This document shows, piece after piece, positions 21,780 through 33,678 of a stretch of DNA of 64,000 nucleotides. The stretch spans positions 93,879 through 157,878 of the forward strand of contig KQ965832.1 of assembly GCA_001574975.1 (NCBI GenBank). Reading direction: 5' to 3'. Positions within the stretch are counted from its first letter, which is position 1. Each line of letters starts with the position of its first letter. Source of the DNA: Gonapodya prolifera JEL478. Taxonomy: Eukaryota > Monoblepharomycota > Monoblepharidomycetes > Monoblepharidales > Gonapodyaceae. The notes beneath the pieces are model-generated. The model ran no database searches. It was not told the origin of the DNA and was given only the letters and a program-made list of their open reading frames with translations. The position numbers and the translations under genes were made by a program.

Positions 21780-21979
21780 GGCACGCTTTTGCGACTGTAT
21801 GACCGTGTTTTAATAAGATTGCACCACGTCAAGTGAAGTTACGTTGGTATCTCGCAAAATTTTGTTTCACCGAGCTCGGGGAAACGTAAAAGTCCGAATA
21901 TATTGTAGCGGATTGGTATAAAATTAACGCCAATACGCTGCAAATCCATCACCTCACCGCTAAAAACCACATCACTGCC

Positions 21980-23270
21980 ATGTCTTCCTCCGTCGTCGCC
22001 CCGCCCTCTCCCCTCACCACCCGGAAACTTGGCAAGAACGGCCCCGAAGTCACCGCGATTGGACTCGGCCTGATGGGCCTGTCGGCATTCTACGGGCCCA
22101 CCAAGTCCGACGAAGAACGGCTCAAGTTCTTGAACGCGGCATACGAGGCTGGGGAGACCAATTGGGATTCTGCTGACATGTGGGTTCCGGGCAGGCGGCA
22201 TGGTGTCGCCGACGATCACCAAACTGACGTTCGCAATTAAACACACCCCACTGACACGCTAGGTATGGTGACTCGGAAGACCTCCTCGGCAAATGGTTCG
22301 CCCTGAATCCCGAAAAGCGGTCCAAGATCTTCCTCGCAACAAAATTCGCCAACAAAACCGACGCAAGTGGTGGGCGGGCCGTCGACTCGACGCCGGAGTA
22401 CTGCCGCGAGGCGTGCGAGAAGAGCTTGAAGAGATTGGGTGTCAGCTATATTGACTTGTACTACGTTCATCGGGTGGACAGGAAGACGCCCATTGAAAAG
22501 ACCATGGAAGCGCTGGTTGGGTTGCAGAAGTCAGTAAGGCTATCGCTGTGGTTTGTGCATGGTCTTAGAGTCATCTTTAATGCAACTTCCGTCTTGTGTG
22601 CGTTAGGGAGGGAAAGATCAAGTACATCGGTCTTTCTGAAATCTCGGCTGACACCCTCCGTCGTGCCAGCAAGATTGCTCATGTCGACGCCATCCAAGTC
22701 GAGTACAGTGAGTATCTCTCGCTTCATCGGACCTGAATGGGCCTTGCGTCATTCTTGATCGCGTGCCTTCCATCCTCAGGCCCCTTCGCTCTCGAAATCG
22801 AAACCCCGCAAGTGGATCTTTTCCGCGTCGCCAAGGAACTCGGCACCGCAATTGTCGCTTATTCTCCCCTCGGCCGAGGAATGCTCACGGGCGCCATCAA
22901 GTCGCCCAACGACTTAACCGGTGAAGGCGACTTCCGCAAATTCTGGCCCCGCTTTTCCCCCGAGAACTTCCCCAAGAACCTCGTCAGCGTCGACGCGATT
23001 GCCGCCATCGCCAAGCGAAAGGGCTGCACTGTGGGGCAAGTGACGCTCGCTTGGTTGCTGAAGCAGGACCCAAGTGTCATTCCGATCCCGGGAACCTCCA
23101 AAGTTGAGCGACTTTTGGAGAACTTGGGCGCCTTGGGTGTGAATTTGACGGATGAGGAGGATAAAGAGATCCGTGCGACCGCGGAGGCGGCAGAGGCCGT
23201 TCACGGAGAGAGGTACCCCGAGCAACTGATGGCGTCACTTTATGCGGATACTCCGGCTTTAAGTGCTTGA
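21980..23270 (+). CDS. Aldo-keto reductase (AKR), 352 aa
   Basis: Exons are 21980-22179, 22263-22529, 22607-22707 and 22780-23270, giving an unbroken 353-codon frame. NADPH-dependent aldo-keto reductases reduce aldehydes and ketones through a (beta/alpha)8 barrel. The tetrad is visible: Asp in NWDSADMYG, Tyr two residues on, Lys in FLATKF and His in YYVHRVD. The C-terminal half has the cofactor-binding motif [11 protein letters not shown]. Length and motifs match the AKR13-like group of fungal oxidoreductases. The second intron has a GTCAGT donor instead of GTGAGT. Intron phases are identical to the paralogue at 24581, so the two arose by tandem duplication. Confidence 0.93.
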
Positions 23271-23475
23271 GCGGATAGGCTTATTGATGGTTTTTGAATG
23301 TAGTGAGATCTGTGGAAGATGCTTAAAGTTTATCTCGTGCAATCGCCTGAACAAAGAAACCCGGAGTATCCTCGTGTTTTATGCAATGCGTGAGGCACAT
23401 CTACATTCTCAGTACAATTTGAAAGTCTCGCTTCCCTACTATCCCTATATTTGATCTATCGGCGGATTGAAGGGG

Positions 23476-24139
23476 GAGCAAACTGCGAACAACGCACCTA
23501 TATTTTGGAAGGCGATCAAGGAAAATGACACTGAACCTGTTTGTGCAGCAATTGGCTGTCTCAACTTGGCACCGAGAAAGATGTGAGCCCGATGCCAGTT
23601 GGCCATGTACTGTGATGCTGTGTGCCAGAAGGCGCACTGGAAGTTTCATAAGCAGGTGTGCCAGGAGGACTTTTTGGAATGTGGGAGGGGTCGGCAGACG
23701 CATCTGCCAGTGAATGAATTGCAGCGGTCTCTGAGTGAATGAATGCAGATGAAGACGTTGGACAATGTGTGCACATGTTCATTTTAAACTGCATTTGATG
23801 TCAAGTTTATAATGCAGATGGATATGCGTTCATTGAATGGCACTTGTGTAGAGCCCGATCATTATTCATTACACAAAATTGTGAGCGTTTTAGACCAGTT
23901 ACCGAACAACCCCGTATTGATCCCAATGTTTTTTTTTGCGACAAATGACCGGGACGTCGTATCTCTCAATTCTCCCCCGAAAAGAAAATTCGATTCTACC
24001 ACATTGCCGAAAGCTACAATACCAAACTGTACTGCGTGAAAGACCGAAAGAAAACAGTGTGTTTGCTTGTGGAAGAGGTTCAAGATTCTCACTCTCAGCA
24101 TGTGCGATCGGCACCGAATTTCATCAATAATGCATATTA
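23476..24139 (+). pseudogene. MYND zinc-finger gene relic
   Basis: The frame from 23476 encodes NDTEPVCAAIGC, a stop (TGA at 23584), then a clear MYND finger end (CQLAMYCDAVCQKAHWKFHK) to a stop at 23742. Later pieces in other frames still look coding: SLHKIVSVLDQLPNNPV near 23870, then FYHIAESYNTKLYCVKDRK to a stop at 24139. MYND fingers mediate protein contacts. The gene sits between two AKR copies and is broken by at least one stop and one frameshift. The rest up to 24580 has no gene. Confidence 0.6.
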
Positions 24140-24580
24140 AAGTTGGATTATGGCTTCTGCGAAGTACACGTACGTGAACAACATGAAAACACTTGTCAGC
24201 TGTCGACGTGACAGAAGGGAAGAATCACCACGCTTCGTCTTTGTCCCGAAAACACAACAAATCAAGTACAAGTTCGCAATGACTTTTACATGAAAACGAA
24301 TTACTATTGCGATTGCGGCGTGGAGGGGGCCGAGGTCCTGTGAGGTCTACGTGAGGTCTCCGCGGCGACCTCAGGATTTGGTATTTAGCTTGCACCTGCA
24401 ACGAGGCAATGGCGAATTTTAAATACCGCAATTGATAGCCGGCTCACCTCGCAAATAAGAATTCTACCGGAGGTGTCTCGGAGAAATAGGAAAATGCGTG
24501 TCCGTCAGAAAAAGACAAAGACCCAAGACCAATCCAGAACCAACCCCACCCCATCCCACCCTTCACCTTCATCACCCACC

Positions 24581-25886
24581 ATGTCTTCACCCGTCGTCTC
24601 CCCCCCATCGCCCCTCCCGACGCGCAAACTCGGAAAGAACGGGCCCGAAGTCGTGGCCATCGGGCTCGGTCTGATGGGCCTGTCGGCCTTCTACGGCTCC
24701 ATCAAGTCGGACGAAGAGAGATTCAAGTTCCTCGACGCGGCGTTTGCGGCGGGGGAGACGAATTGGGACTCTGCTGATGTGTGAGTGTCGTTTTCGGCGA
24801 TGTCGGGATTCATCACCCGGTATTGGTCGACATCGGATCGCCCCCCGACCACTCCCCTCCTCCCTAATTGAATTCTTCCATTCGGCGTTCTAGGTACGGC
24901 GACTCGGAAGACCTCCTCGGCAAATGGTTCGCCCGCAACCCCGAAAAGCGGTCCAAGATCTTCCTCGCGACAAAATTCGCCAACAAGTCCGACGGAAAGG
25001 GCGGGCGGGCCGTGGACTCGACCCCGGAGTACTGCCGCCAGGCGTGCGAGAAGAGCTTGAAGCGGTTGGGTGTGGATTATGTGGACTTGTACTATGTCCA
25101 CAGGGTGGACAAGAAGACCCCGATTGAGAAGACGATGGAGGCGTTAGTTGGACTGCAAAAGTGAGTCAAGGCTGCTGGTCGTGCTTTGTGGAAGGTGCTC
25201 GATGAAGCTCATCGCCTCTTTCACACGTTCGTAGGGAGGGAAAGATCAAGTACATTGGTCTCTCGGAAATCTCGGCCGACACGCTCCGCCGCGCCAGCAA
25301 AATTGCTCACGTCGACGCAGTTCAAGTCGAGTACAGTGAGCATTCTCGTACCTCGGTAATTCACCGGACCTCAGCTGTTTCCTGACCACGTACCCTCTAC
25401 CTAATAGGCCCGTTCGCCCTCGAAATCGAAACCCCCCAAGTCGATCTCCTCCGCGTGGCAAGGGAGCTCGGCACCGCAATCGTCGCTTACTCACCCCTCT
25501 GCCGCGGCATGCTCACGGGTGCGCTCAAGTCACCCGACGACTTTGAAGAAGGCGACTTCCGCAAGTTCTCCCCCCGGTTCTCCGCCGAGAACTTCCCCAA
25601 GAACCTCGTCAGCGTCAACGCCATCGCGGCCATTGCGCAGCGCAAGGGCTGCACTGCGGGACAAGCGACGCTTGCGTGGTTGGTGAAGCAGGATCCAAGC
25701 GTCATCCCGATCCCGGGGACCACCAAGATCGAGCGGGTGTTGGAGAACTTGGGATCTCTGGCTGTGAATCTGACGGACGCGGAGGATAAAGAGATCCGCG
25801 CGGCGGCTGAGGCGGCTGAGGTTCATGGAGGGAGGTACCCCGAAGCATTCATGGCATATTGTTACGCGGATACTCCGGCTTTGTGA
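24581..25886 (+). CDS. Aldo-keto reductase (AKR), 348 aa
   Basis: Exons are 24581-24780, 24894-25160, 25235-25335 and 25408-25886. The first three have exactly the lengths of those in the neighbouring AKR (200, 267 and 101 bases). An open frame extends upstream of 24581, but the ATG at 24581 matches the paralogue start ([18 protein letters not shown]). The tetrad motifs NWDSADVYG, FLATKF and YYVHRVD are kept, as is [11 protein letters not shown]. It acts as a soluble NADPH-dependent reductase; the substrate is unknown. It is more GC-rich than its neighbours but clearly host-type. Confidence 0.93.
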
Positions 25887-26066
25887 GGGGTGCTGTATCA
25901 GATTTGTGCCTTCTGAATGTATTGATCTTTTGAAAAAGCCGTAATTGTGTGAAGTTCAAAAACTCTCATTTCTGCGTAACCGGACCCGCTTGCGAGTGCC
26001 AAGACCCGGCCGCAGCACCCAGCTAATTCCCCCCATCAGACCGAACGAACACTCAACGGCAGCGAC

Positions 26067-26948
26067 ATGTCCTACCCTCCACCGCCGCCCTACACATCCA
26101 CCGCGGAACCGCCGTTGCCGCCAGGTTCGTCGTCCGTCTCTGCGTCCATCGTCTCTCCGGTTGATATTGATTCCGACGGCGACCCGCTCATGCGAAATCC
26201 AGGATGGGTTCAACAGGTGAGACTTTTTATGCATTGCGAATGGACCATGGCGCACGAGTCGGGCATGTGGATACTCACCGTCCTGAACTGTTCCCCTCGC
26301 CCGCGGCGAACAGTTCGACACGCGATACAACCGCTGGTTCTACGTCCTGACAACTGCGAATCCGCCCTGTGAGCGCCCCGCTGCTGATGCCGTTGAACCC
26401 TAGCGACGCTGATCGTGTCGACCTTCGCATCTTCGCATGCCGATCAACTCACACCTCACGGGACGTTATTCATTGCGCCACGCGTAGACACGACGTGGGT
26501 GAGTATGCTTTCTACGTCATTGTTCTGTACCGTCCGAGAGTGTTCTGTATCGGAAACCGAACAATTATGGGATTTTGTGTGGACATATTCCTGATGAAAT
26601 TCGGGACGGTTGCACCCAGAAGTTTTCTTCTTCACAATCTTGCGCCTCCCCAAGCTTCTTCTCACAAAACTTGTATTCTATCCTTGCCAGACTGATCCAC
26701 GAGCAACTGTCGCCTCAGCCCCTCCACCTGTCATTTACCAACAACCTCGACCTCCAACCATTATCGTCCAACAACAGCCTGTGCCGCCACCAATCGTTGT
26801 GCAACAGACCCCCATCGCCCCGTACCCGAGTGTTGGGACCGCCATAGCTGGGGCTGTAGTTGGTGGGATTGTGGAGAACGCCTTGTTTGGGCATCACCAC
26901 CGTCATCACCATTTCGGGCATCATCATTACCACCACCGCCGATGGTGA
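26067..26948 (+). CDS. WW-domain protein with glycine-zipper-like segment and His-rich tail
   Basis: Proposed exons are 26067-26216, 26314-26368, 26488-26498 (11 nt) and 26691-26948, giving 157 aa in frame. The WW domain is assembled across three introns: NPGWVQQ, FDTRYNRWFYVLTTANPP, then YTTW from the tiny exon, and TDPR. The two Trp, the aromatic pair and the Pro fit a WW fold, which binds Pro-rich ligands. Around it are Pro-rich stretches that could bind the same or other WW/SH3 domains. Near residue 115 a Gly/Ala zipper (GTAIAGAVVGGIVENALFG) suggests membrane association, followed by a tail rich in His. The 11-nt exon is an inference from WW spacing and splice phase. Confidence 0.75.
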
Positions 26949-27368
26949 TATCAAGATATGCGGTTGTTTGTCCCCGAGGGCACCAAGAAGTCCTACAATG
27001 CTAATTTAGGAAATACGAGACATTCTGTGTTATGTTATGTTACGTCAACCGTGATCGTTATCGAGTGAATATAGAGGTGAACTCGGCGCATTTACCCCTG
27101 TGCAGCTCCAATTTTCGTCCACGCTGGATCGAAATAAGGGGCGTCATGGTTGGATATACAAGGGCCCGCACTTTCGGGAGGTAATCCCGGGCCGCATTCC
27201 TCGCCAAGGTGCCAAGATCCCCTTACTATTGCCTTAAGAAGACTCCAAAAACCCCGAGCAGTTAAAAACTTGCCACAGGGTTCTCTCGTTGTCCTTTCGT
27301 GTTTGCCTCAACTATTGCTGCACGCCTCGACGATTCGCGTTCATTTGCATTCGCTCGGACCAGTGAAA

Positions 27369-29323
27369 ATGATCCGCCACGCCACTCTCGTATCTGTCCC
27401 CCTCTTCCTCTTACTCGGACTCGCTTTAACAAACGACGCAACCGTTCCCGGTGATCATCGACGTGAGTATGTTTGTTTCTGCTCCCCCAACCGGTGCCCA
27501 GACGCACACATCTCTGATCTCGCTCTGCCGTGCCGAAAGCTTTTCCGGTCGGAATTGGAACAGAAATATCTCGCCACGACCCGACCTCGTCGGACCTTGC
27601 TCTCAAAAGGCGCGCGGTCGATTGTGGACCTTGCGTCTCATTTTCCTCAGTTTGGTGCGTTTGGAACGCTGGTGCTCGTGCTCGCGATCCACAAATGCAC
27701 TCCACTTCATTTGCATCGTCTCGGGTACTTCTTACTCCAGCATCTCCACATCGCCTACAAACTGCTCCAACTACGTGCGAACCGCTCTCTGCTCGAGCTC
27801 ACAAGTAAGTCTTGCCTTGCTCATCGGCCGTGCAACGACATTGAATCTGCTGCTCATTCATTCAAATCTCACCATTGACATTCGCATCCGCACACATCCC
27901 CTTCGACCTTCTCCAGCTCACCCTGTACACCACGTGCCTATACGTAGTATTCGGGATGACCAGCGCTTCCACAGTGGAGTTCCTCAACGAAATCAACCAG
28001 ATCTGCGGGTTCTCGGACTCGTTTCTCGACAGTAAAGGTTGCGGTACGTACTACGTGAGTTCTTTAACTTCGTTGTCCCAATGGACTGTGGACTGCACTT
28101 ATAACGTCGTGTGTAATCTAGACTAAATATGGCGGCTGGTCGTCCGTCTACTGCCCCGCGAGTTCAGCTTCAGCCTCGGCCGTCGCTAGCGCTTCTCTGT
28201 CGGCGACGATTTCAAATGCCGTTGCGTCGTCCACAGCAAGCATTTCGACAACACCCACAAGCTCATCAGGACCCGCTTTGAGCTCGCAAGGAACGCCTTC
28301 GAGCTCGGCACCGGTATACGTGAGCAGCAGCATCCCCCTTCCACCTGCACCATCCAGCGCGAACGCGAACGCCCCACCAGCCAGCACCAACCCATCGACC
28401 ATCCAAGGCGGTTCAGCTGCACCAAGTGACTCATCAACTCCCGTTGCTGCTATTGCCGGTGGAGTCGTCGGGGGTGTTGTCGTTCTGGGCGTTGCCGGCG
28501 TCGTTGCAGTGCTCATGAACAGGAGGAGGCGTAACGAACCCAAACCAAAAAGCAACCCTGATGTATCTGCACCACTTGCTTCAAACACAACACCGTCGTA
28601 CCCCCCATCGCCTGCGCCTGCCCCTGCTAGTGCACAGTTGCCATCCGCGGCCGACGCTAGCACTCAGCTCATTGGGGACGTTCAAGGCCCACCACCGTCG
28701 ACCGGACTTGCCCAGCCCCAGCCCTATTCGGAGTACGGCGGACCTCCTCCCCATTCGTCTCCTTATGTGAATTTCAACAGTTTCAGTTGGATGGTGCCAG
28801 GCGCAGCAATGTCGGCAGGAACTCTGGGCTCAGTGACGACCACTGCATTCACGGACAGCACTGCGATTCAAAGCACTAAGCTGTACCAACAACTTGGTGG
28901 ATCCCCGGGTGGGCAAGGCGTGGTTGTGAACGTGCAGGCGGCCGCACTCTTTAGCTATAGTAAGTCGACTATGAAACCTGGCGACTGCTGGCGTGGCGGT
29001 TATACGTTTTTCCTTCTCAAGCCCCAAGTGCGCCCGACGAGCTTTACGTCGATAAAGGTGATATCATCTTTTGCGACACGCTCTTCCCAGACGACTGGTG
29101 TACCGGAAAAAACATAAATCGAGGTTCTCGGGGGTAAGCGGCTCTTGCTTTCTTTCGTTTTTCCCTGCAAATAACGCCCACACCGGTTTCACACTCCGCG
29201 CGCAGAATTTTTCCGGTGGCTATCCTAGGCCCGTCACCGTTTGGCATTGACGGGAATGCAGATGTTTCCAAGATCAGCCCGAGAGGGGCGAGCGTGATGC
29301 TAAGTACACGTGCGCTTCAGTAA
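27369..29323 (+). CDS. Receptor-like membrane protein with cytoplasmic SH3 domain, 484 aa
   Basis: Seven exons fit splice rules and add to 485 codons: 27369-27462, 27564-27654, 27741-27804, 27917-28054, 28122-28959, 29022-29133 and 29206-29323. The order is a signal peptide (MIRHATLVSVPLFLLLGLAL), a Cys-containing ectodomain of about 110 residues, and a Ser/Thr/Pro stalk. A single membrane helix near residues 250-275 (AIAGGVVGGVVVLGVAGVVA) is followed by a basic stop (NRRRR) and a Pro-rich cytoplasmic part. The C-terminal SH3 domain has AALFSYTPSAPDELYV, KGDIIFCDTL, DDWCTGKN and GIFPVAIL. The layout resembles fungal wall or osmotic-stress sensors and suggests coupling of an outside cue to Pro-rich partners inside. 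A paralogue lies directly downstream and another at the window end. Confidence 0.82.
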
Positions 29324-29710
29324 TACGTATTGAAGCAATGGGAGAGGGGAATAAGTTAATAAGTACGATCAATAGTATCGAACGATTTTGTATGAACTTG
29401 GGGAGGATACTCATATAATCATATAAGATGATCAAGTAATAATAATTAATTCTCTGTGCATGAAATTGGAAGTACGTTCGTCAGCATTAGCTCTTCTTGG
29501 AGCACCATGAACGGTTGCTCTTGCAATCTACTCACTCGCCCGAAACTTATACGTGTATCTTTTGTTACCTGGTGAAAGCCTCCGCCCCTACATTACAGCA
29601 GACTGAGCATATATTCGAACCCCTCTAGGCCTCAAACACAAGGGAATCCTTCCCTTATGGCCTGTCGCAGCAATCGAAGAGCACGCTAACTCACTGAACC
29701 CTCCGGAGCG

Positions 29711-31979
29711 ATGTCGCAAGCGCAGGTAGGTCCGGGTGAAGCCTTCATGTTGCTCAACGTGTGCGCCTCAATGTTGACCCAAACAATCAGTCCTGTCCGT
29801 TTGGCACCGTCAATGATGGGGCCGGAAAATGCAACTGCATCACGGGATACCACCCTGCTCCAGCTGGGAAGTGTTGTTCGCCCAACTCCTCGTGAGTTGT
29901 TCTGTTTGCGTCGATTCGATGTTCTATTGGGCAAAACAACTAACGATGGCCACAATCGGAAGCTACAACTCTACAGGCGCATGTGTGTGCAAGCCAGGAA
30001 CCATATGGAGTGCTGACTTCGCCACGTGGGTTGACTGCCGATGTCAGTCTCGATCGTTGGCTGAGGGCATTCATATTGCTGTCACATAATAGCTGCTACG
30101 GGACCAACGCAGTGCCCACAGACTGCCCGTGGGGTACCATTCCCAACGTGAACCAGCAGTGTGTCTGCAGGTCGGCATGGACGGCCGTTGGCGAGACGGG
30201 GCAATGTTGCTCGCCGAACTCTTTGTGAGCTTTCTTTCGTCATTCTCCTGTTGACAAACTAAATGAAGACTTCTGGGTTCATACTGTGTGTTGTGTCTCG
30301 CTTCGCGTAACGTTCGTTAGTTGGGACAGTGTTCGAGGGTGTATGTGCGATCCCGGCACATCTTGGGATGCTTCCGCTTTGGCATGCGTCCGGGTTTGTG
30401 GGTCTCTTTCAGCGACGATCAAGTAGTCGTCAACTAAACGGACAAGCAGCCAGCGCTGTGAATATGGATGCCAATTCTTCCACAACAACAGCGACACCTG
30501 AATCCAACGCGAGACTCATTGGAGGTGCAGTGGGTGGGTCTTTGGGAGCACTCGGTGTGCTAGTCGGGGCAATTTTCTACTTGCGGAGGAAAAGGTGGGT
30601 ACTTTTGAGTCGAAGTTGTGCGACATATTTTCGTCTTAACCCGTCGTCGTATTTGGCAAAATGTGTTAGGGCCCGACACTCCAAAGACGACCCAGAAGAG
30701 AGGAAAACCTTACCGACTGCACCACCGTCACGGTCTCCATCTACATCCCCACCACAGTACAGCTTTGTGGTGCCAAGAAAGCTCACCCGCCTCTTTTCAA
30801 AATCGTCGTTTGAACCTTCGGTTCGGAAATCATCCGACAATCGCAATACTTTCCCATCCCTGCAGTCTTCGTTTTCCGACAATTCCCCCCCGAGTGCCCT
30901 TGTAACACCACGGATAGTGATTCCTTCAGTCGCGGACGTGACATCCTTGGAACTACCCCCTCCGTCGCACAGAGGTTTACCTTGGAGCACGCAAGCGAAT
31001 GTCGGCACGGTTGTTGTGTCCAGTGAAAACTTGGATTCACTGGCCCCAATTCCTCGTATTGAGTTGGAGAACACCCTGTCAAATGGAAATGGACAAAACG
31101 AACCAAATTGCATCCACGTCGAGTCTGCAAACCCTCCAGCCAATCACGTGAGTCTTCACGCTCTCGCCGTTTGCGATGCTGTACAACTGATGATTGGGTC
31201 CTCGTATCTCTTCCAGTGGTTCTACAGTTACGCTGCGGAACTAAGCAAAATGGACCCCAATAGCACAGTGGCGAGTGCGCCTTATGCAGGCGAACCACTT
31301 TTCTTTCTTGTACCAGTATGTCACAGCCTTTGTTGACACTCCACTTGGCATTCGGATCGTAATGACGTTGTGCGTTCATCAATCACAATCAGTTTACACC
31401 TTCCCAACCCGACGAGCTTTGGGTCGCTCCTGGAAACGAAGTCGCGATTGCGACGGTTTTTAGAGATGGGTGGGCGTCAGGAAAGAATGTACGTTTCTCG
31501 CGGCAATTGTCAAATATCGAGAGCTCGATCTGATGACTGTGCTCCTCCCATGATTCGCTCCGTCTTTCCAGCTGTCAACAGGACAGTTTGGATACTTGTA
31601 GGTATTTCATTACCCTGAAACTTGTGCGCGATCTTACAAACTTCAACCATCTTCCAGCCCTGTCGACATATTGAACCTCGAACCCATTGTCCCAGACTTG
31701 TACAGGATTAACTTCGGAACCCCAGGACCGTCCACCATAGCTCTGTTCGCACCTGCACCTCGATCTGTCTCCTTGTATCCGCACTCTCGAGAAATGGGCA
31801 CCGCTCTGCAGTTTGCTTCGTCCAAGCCTGTCGTTGATGTTCGCGGGCCGGGCATTGATAGCAACCTCCTTCGAAGCGGGATGTTTTCGGATACTGGGAC
31901 TTCTTTTGCCTCGGACATTTTTGCACAAGATGGGCGAAGTGGTGATTGTATACTCAATGACGGTGTGTCTGTCATCTGA
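29711..31979 (+). CDS. Receptor-like protein with EGF-like Cys repeats, one membrane span and SH3 domain
   Basis: Well-supported exons are 29963-30025, 30093-30224, 30330 onward, one ending 30594, 30670-31147, 31217-31315, 31393-31488, 31572-31597 (26 nt) and 31658-31979. The ectodomain has three or four Cys-rich EGF-like modules (CPFGTVNDGAGKCNC, GACVCKPGTIW, QQCVCRSAW...GQCCSPNS). The span is LIGGAVGGSLGALGVLVGAI, then basic residues. The SH3 domain is split over three exons (FTPSQPDELWVAPGN, FRDGWASGKN, LSTGQFGY). The extreme N-terminus and the join near 30395-30450 are unresolved. The ATG at 29711 would give no signal peptide, so an upstream first exon is likely. It is a paralogue of the gene at 62926 by matching exon sizes. 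Confidence 0.75.
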
Positions 31980-32235
31980 TTCCCCTGATCTTGATCATCA
32001 AGCTCGACCCGATCTTCTTCACCAACCGTCATACCAGGACGTCAACTTTGCTTCATGGTGCTGTGACTTGGACTGTTCTTGTTTCCGCCCACTGTAACGC
32101 ATAATAATTGTAAACCACTTGACTTCAATTGTTTGTAAATTTATCCACCGGAAGCACCAAAGATGAGATCGGCTACATAGAACAATCTCGTTTCGTGTGG
32201 AATGAAGTCCACAGCAGGAGAGTCGAGGATCAATT

Positions 32236-33048
32236 ATGGACGCTTCTCCCGCATCGGAATCTATATCGCCCGACTGGGACTGTCCTGTTTGCCTCTTTAC
32301 ATGCACTGATGCCGTCGAATGCGACGCCTGCGCGACCATTTTCTGTCAAAACTGTGTCGTGGAAGTCTCATCCAGTCCCACCTGTCGCTCGGACCCTGTC
32401 GGGACACATCCGAACGGCTACGTGCGTCGTTTGATTGCCAAGATGCCCTCTGCGTGTGATGGCTGCGGCGGGAAGATGCAGCGAGGCGACCTTCAAGAGC
32501 ATCGCGTGGTTTGCTCCGGAGTCGTCCGAGAATGTGCCAAACCCGGATGCGATTTCAAGGGCAATAGGGAGGACTGGCTGAAACATGTGGACCAAGAGCA
32601 CTGGAAGGACTTGTGCCTTGCGTTCCAGCACCACTTTGCCAAAGCCCGACCTGACCGAACCAATGACCCCATCGCCACCGAGACCAACAGCGCCGGTCGG
32701 ATCGCTCGCCTGGGAAGCACAGGCCAGTACTACTGCGGTGGTCGGCTTGACATCTCTTGCAACTGTTGCGATGGGGTTTGCGGTCCTAAATCCGGGTGCC
32801 CCTGCCGAGCGTGTTTGGCCCTCACAGTCAAAGCGCGGTGCCTTCCCTCGGGATTCTTGGTCAACAACGACGGTGCTACGGCGAGGAAGGGTGTCACGGG
32901 ACGGTACTATTGTGGGAGGAAGGTTATGGACAATGTTGATGGTTGTGATGGGTGGTGTGGACCAACAAACGGAGACAATTGTGAGGCATGTGAGAAGTTG
33001 GACGAATTGGGGGTCTTCTATCTGACGGCAGTGTCAAGGGGACTGTAG
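32236..33048 (+). CDS. RING/TRAF-type zinc-finger protein with two Cys-rich repeats
   Basis: A single-exon frame of 270 aa. Residues 15-50 hold a RING-like finger (CPVCLFTCTDAVECDAC, then FCQNCV) that looks atypical because it ends with fewer Cys than usual. Residues 65-110 hold TRAF-type zinc fingers (CDGCGGKMQRGDL, C-H pairs). The C-terminal half has two copies of a Cys-rich unit (GQYYCGG...CDGVCGPKSGCPC and GRYYCGR...CDGWCGPTNGDNC). RING-TRAF proteins are typically ubiquitin ligases or adaptors in the cytoplasm; ligase activity here is inferred. I have seen the CDG-CGP unit in protist and zoosporic-fungal proteins but cannot name it. Confidence 0.75.
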   Translation: MDASPASESISPDWDCPVCLFTCTDAVECDACATIFCQNCVVEVSSSPTCRSDPVGTHPNGYVRRLIAKMPSACDGCGGKMQRGDLQEHRVVCSGVVRECAKPGCDFKGNREDWLKHVDQEHWKDLCLAFQHHFAKARPDRTNDPIATETNSAGRIARLGSTGQYYCGGRLDISCNCCDGVCGPKSGCPCRACLALTVKARCLPSGFLVNNDGATARKGVTGRYYCGRKVMDNVDGCDGWCGPTNGDNCEACEKLDELGVFYLTAVSRGL

Positions 33049-33429
33049 AATAAAGCAGAAGCTGACCTAATTTGCAGATGCATTAATATTCCGGAGTTCT
33101 GACAAGTATGACACGAAAATAGAACCATTGCATTCTTCTAACAAAATTAAAGCATCGTCAAAATGTGCATCTTGGGATGAGTACGGGAAGTGTGAACGGA
33201 TCATAAACTTACCAGTACTTCCACTTTCTCCTTGCACCTCCCTCTCCAAATCAAGACTCACCTTCATCCGCAGCTGGCGATTTGCTCGGGAGAAGGTAAA
33301 TCATCGTTTTTGATTCGCGTGTAGCAAGAAGTATTCATAAGAAGCAGGGGCCGGGCAAGCGGCAGCGCAACTCGAGTAGCAACAACGATCAGCATACACA
33401 CGCACGGATAGGATAGCACGCCATCGTCC

Positions 33430-33678
33430 CCCCATCGTCGCGCTGTAGTCGGTGAACGCGACTTCGGTGGTCTTGGGCGGTCCTTTTGGGGGTGCAGGAG
33501 TTTGGATTTGATCTTGGGCGGCAGTTGATCGGGACCGACTTCTTCCTTGGTTGGCTCTGATTAGACGCTTCCCTTGTAATGGCGGACGTTGTGGGTTACT
33601 TGTTGTGGCGTTGGCATCGTTGGGTCTTGGATCGGAACGGAAAAGTTGTGTGAGAGGGCGGACTTTAAGTCGTGCCAT
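33430..33678 (-). CDS. Small basic hypothetical protein or first exon
   Basis: The frame begins MARLKVRPLTQLFRSD and is rich in Arg, Gln, Ser and Pro. It stays open to 33301, but composition changes after a GT near 33430, so this may be the first exon of a small gene. No family is recognised. The rest of 33049-34436 shows no other supportable gene. Confidence 0.25.

Noticed and set aside
28148-28663. Minus-strand 171-codon open frame
   Set aside because: It is antisense to the Ser/Pro-rich coding exon of the SH3 receptor; Gly/Ala-rich composition is what the complement of such a stretch gives.
30395-30450. A 19-25 base intron joining the last EGF-like unit to the membrane exon
   Set aside because: Too short to be credible; the join was left unresolved.
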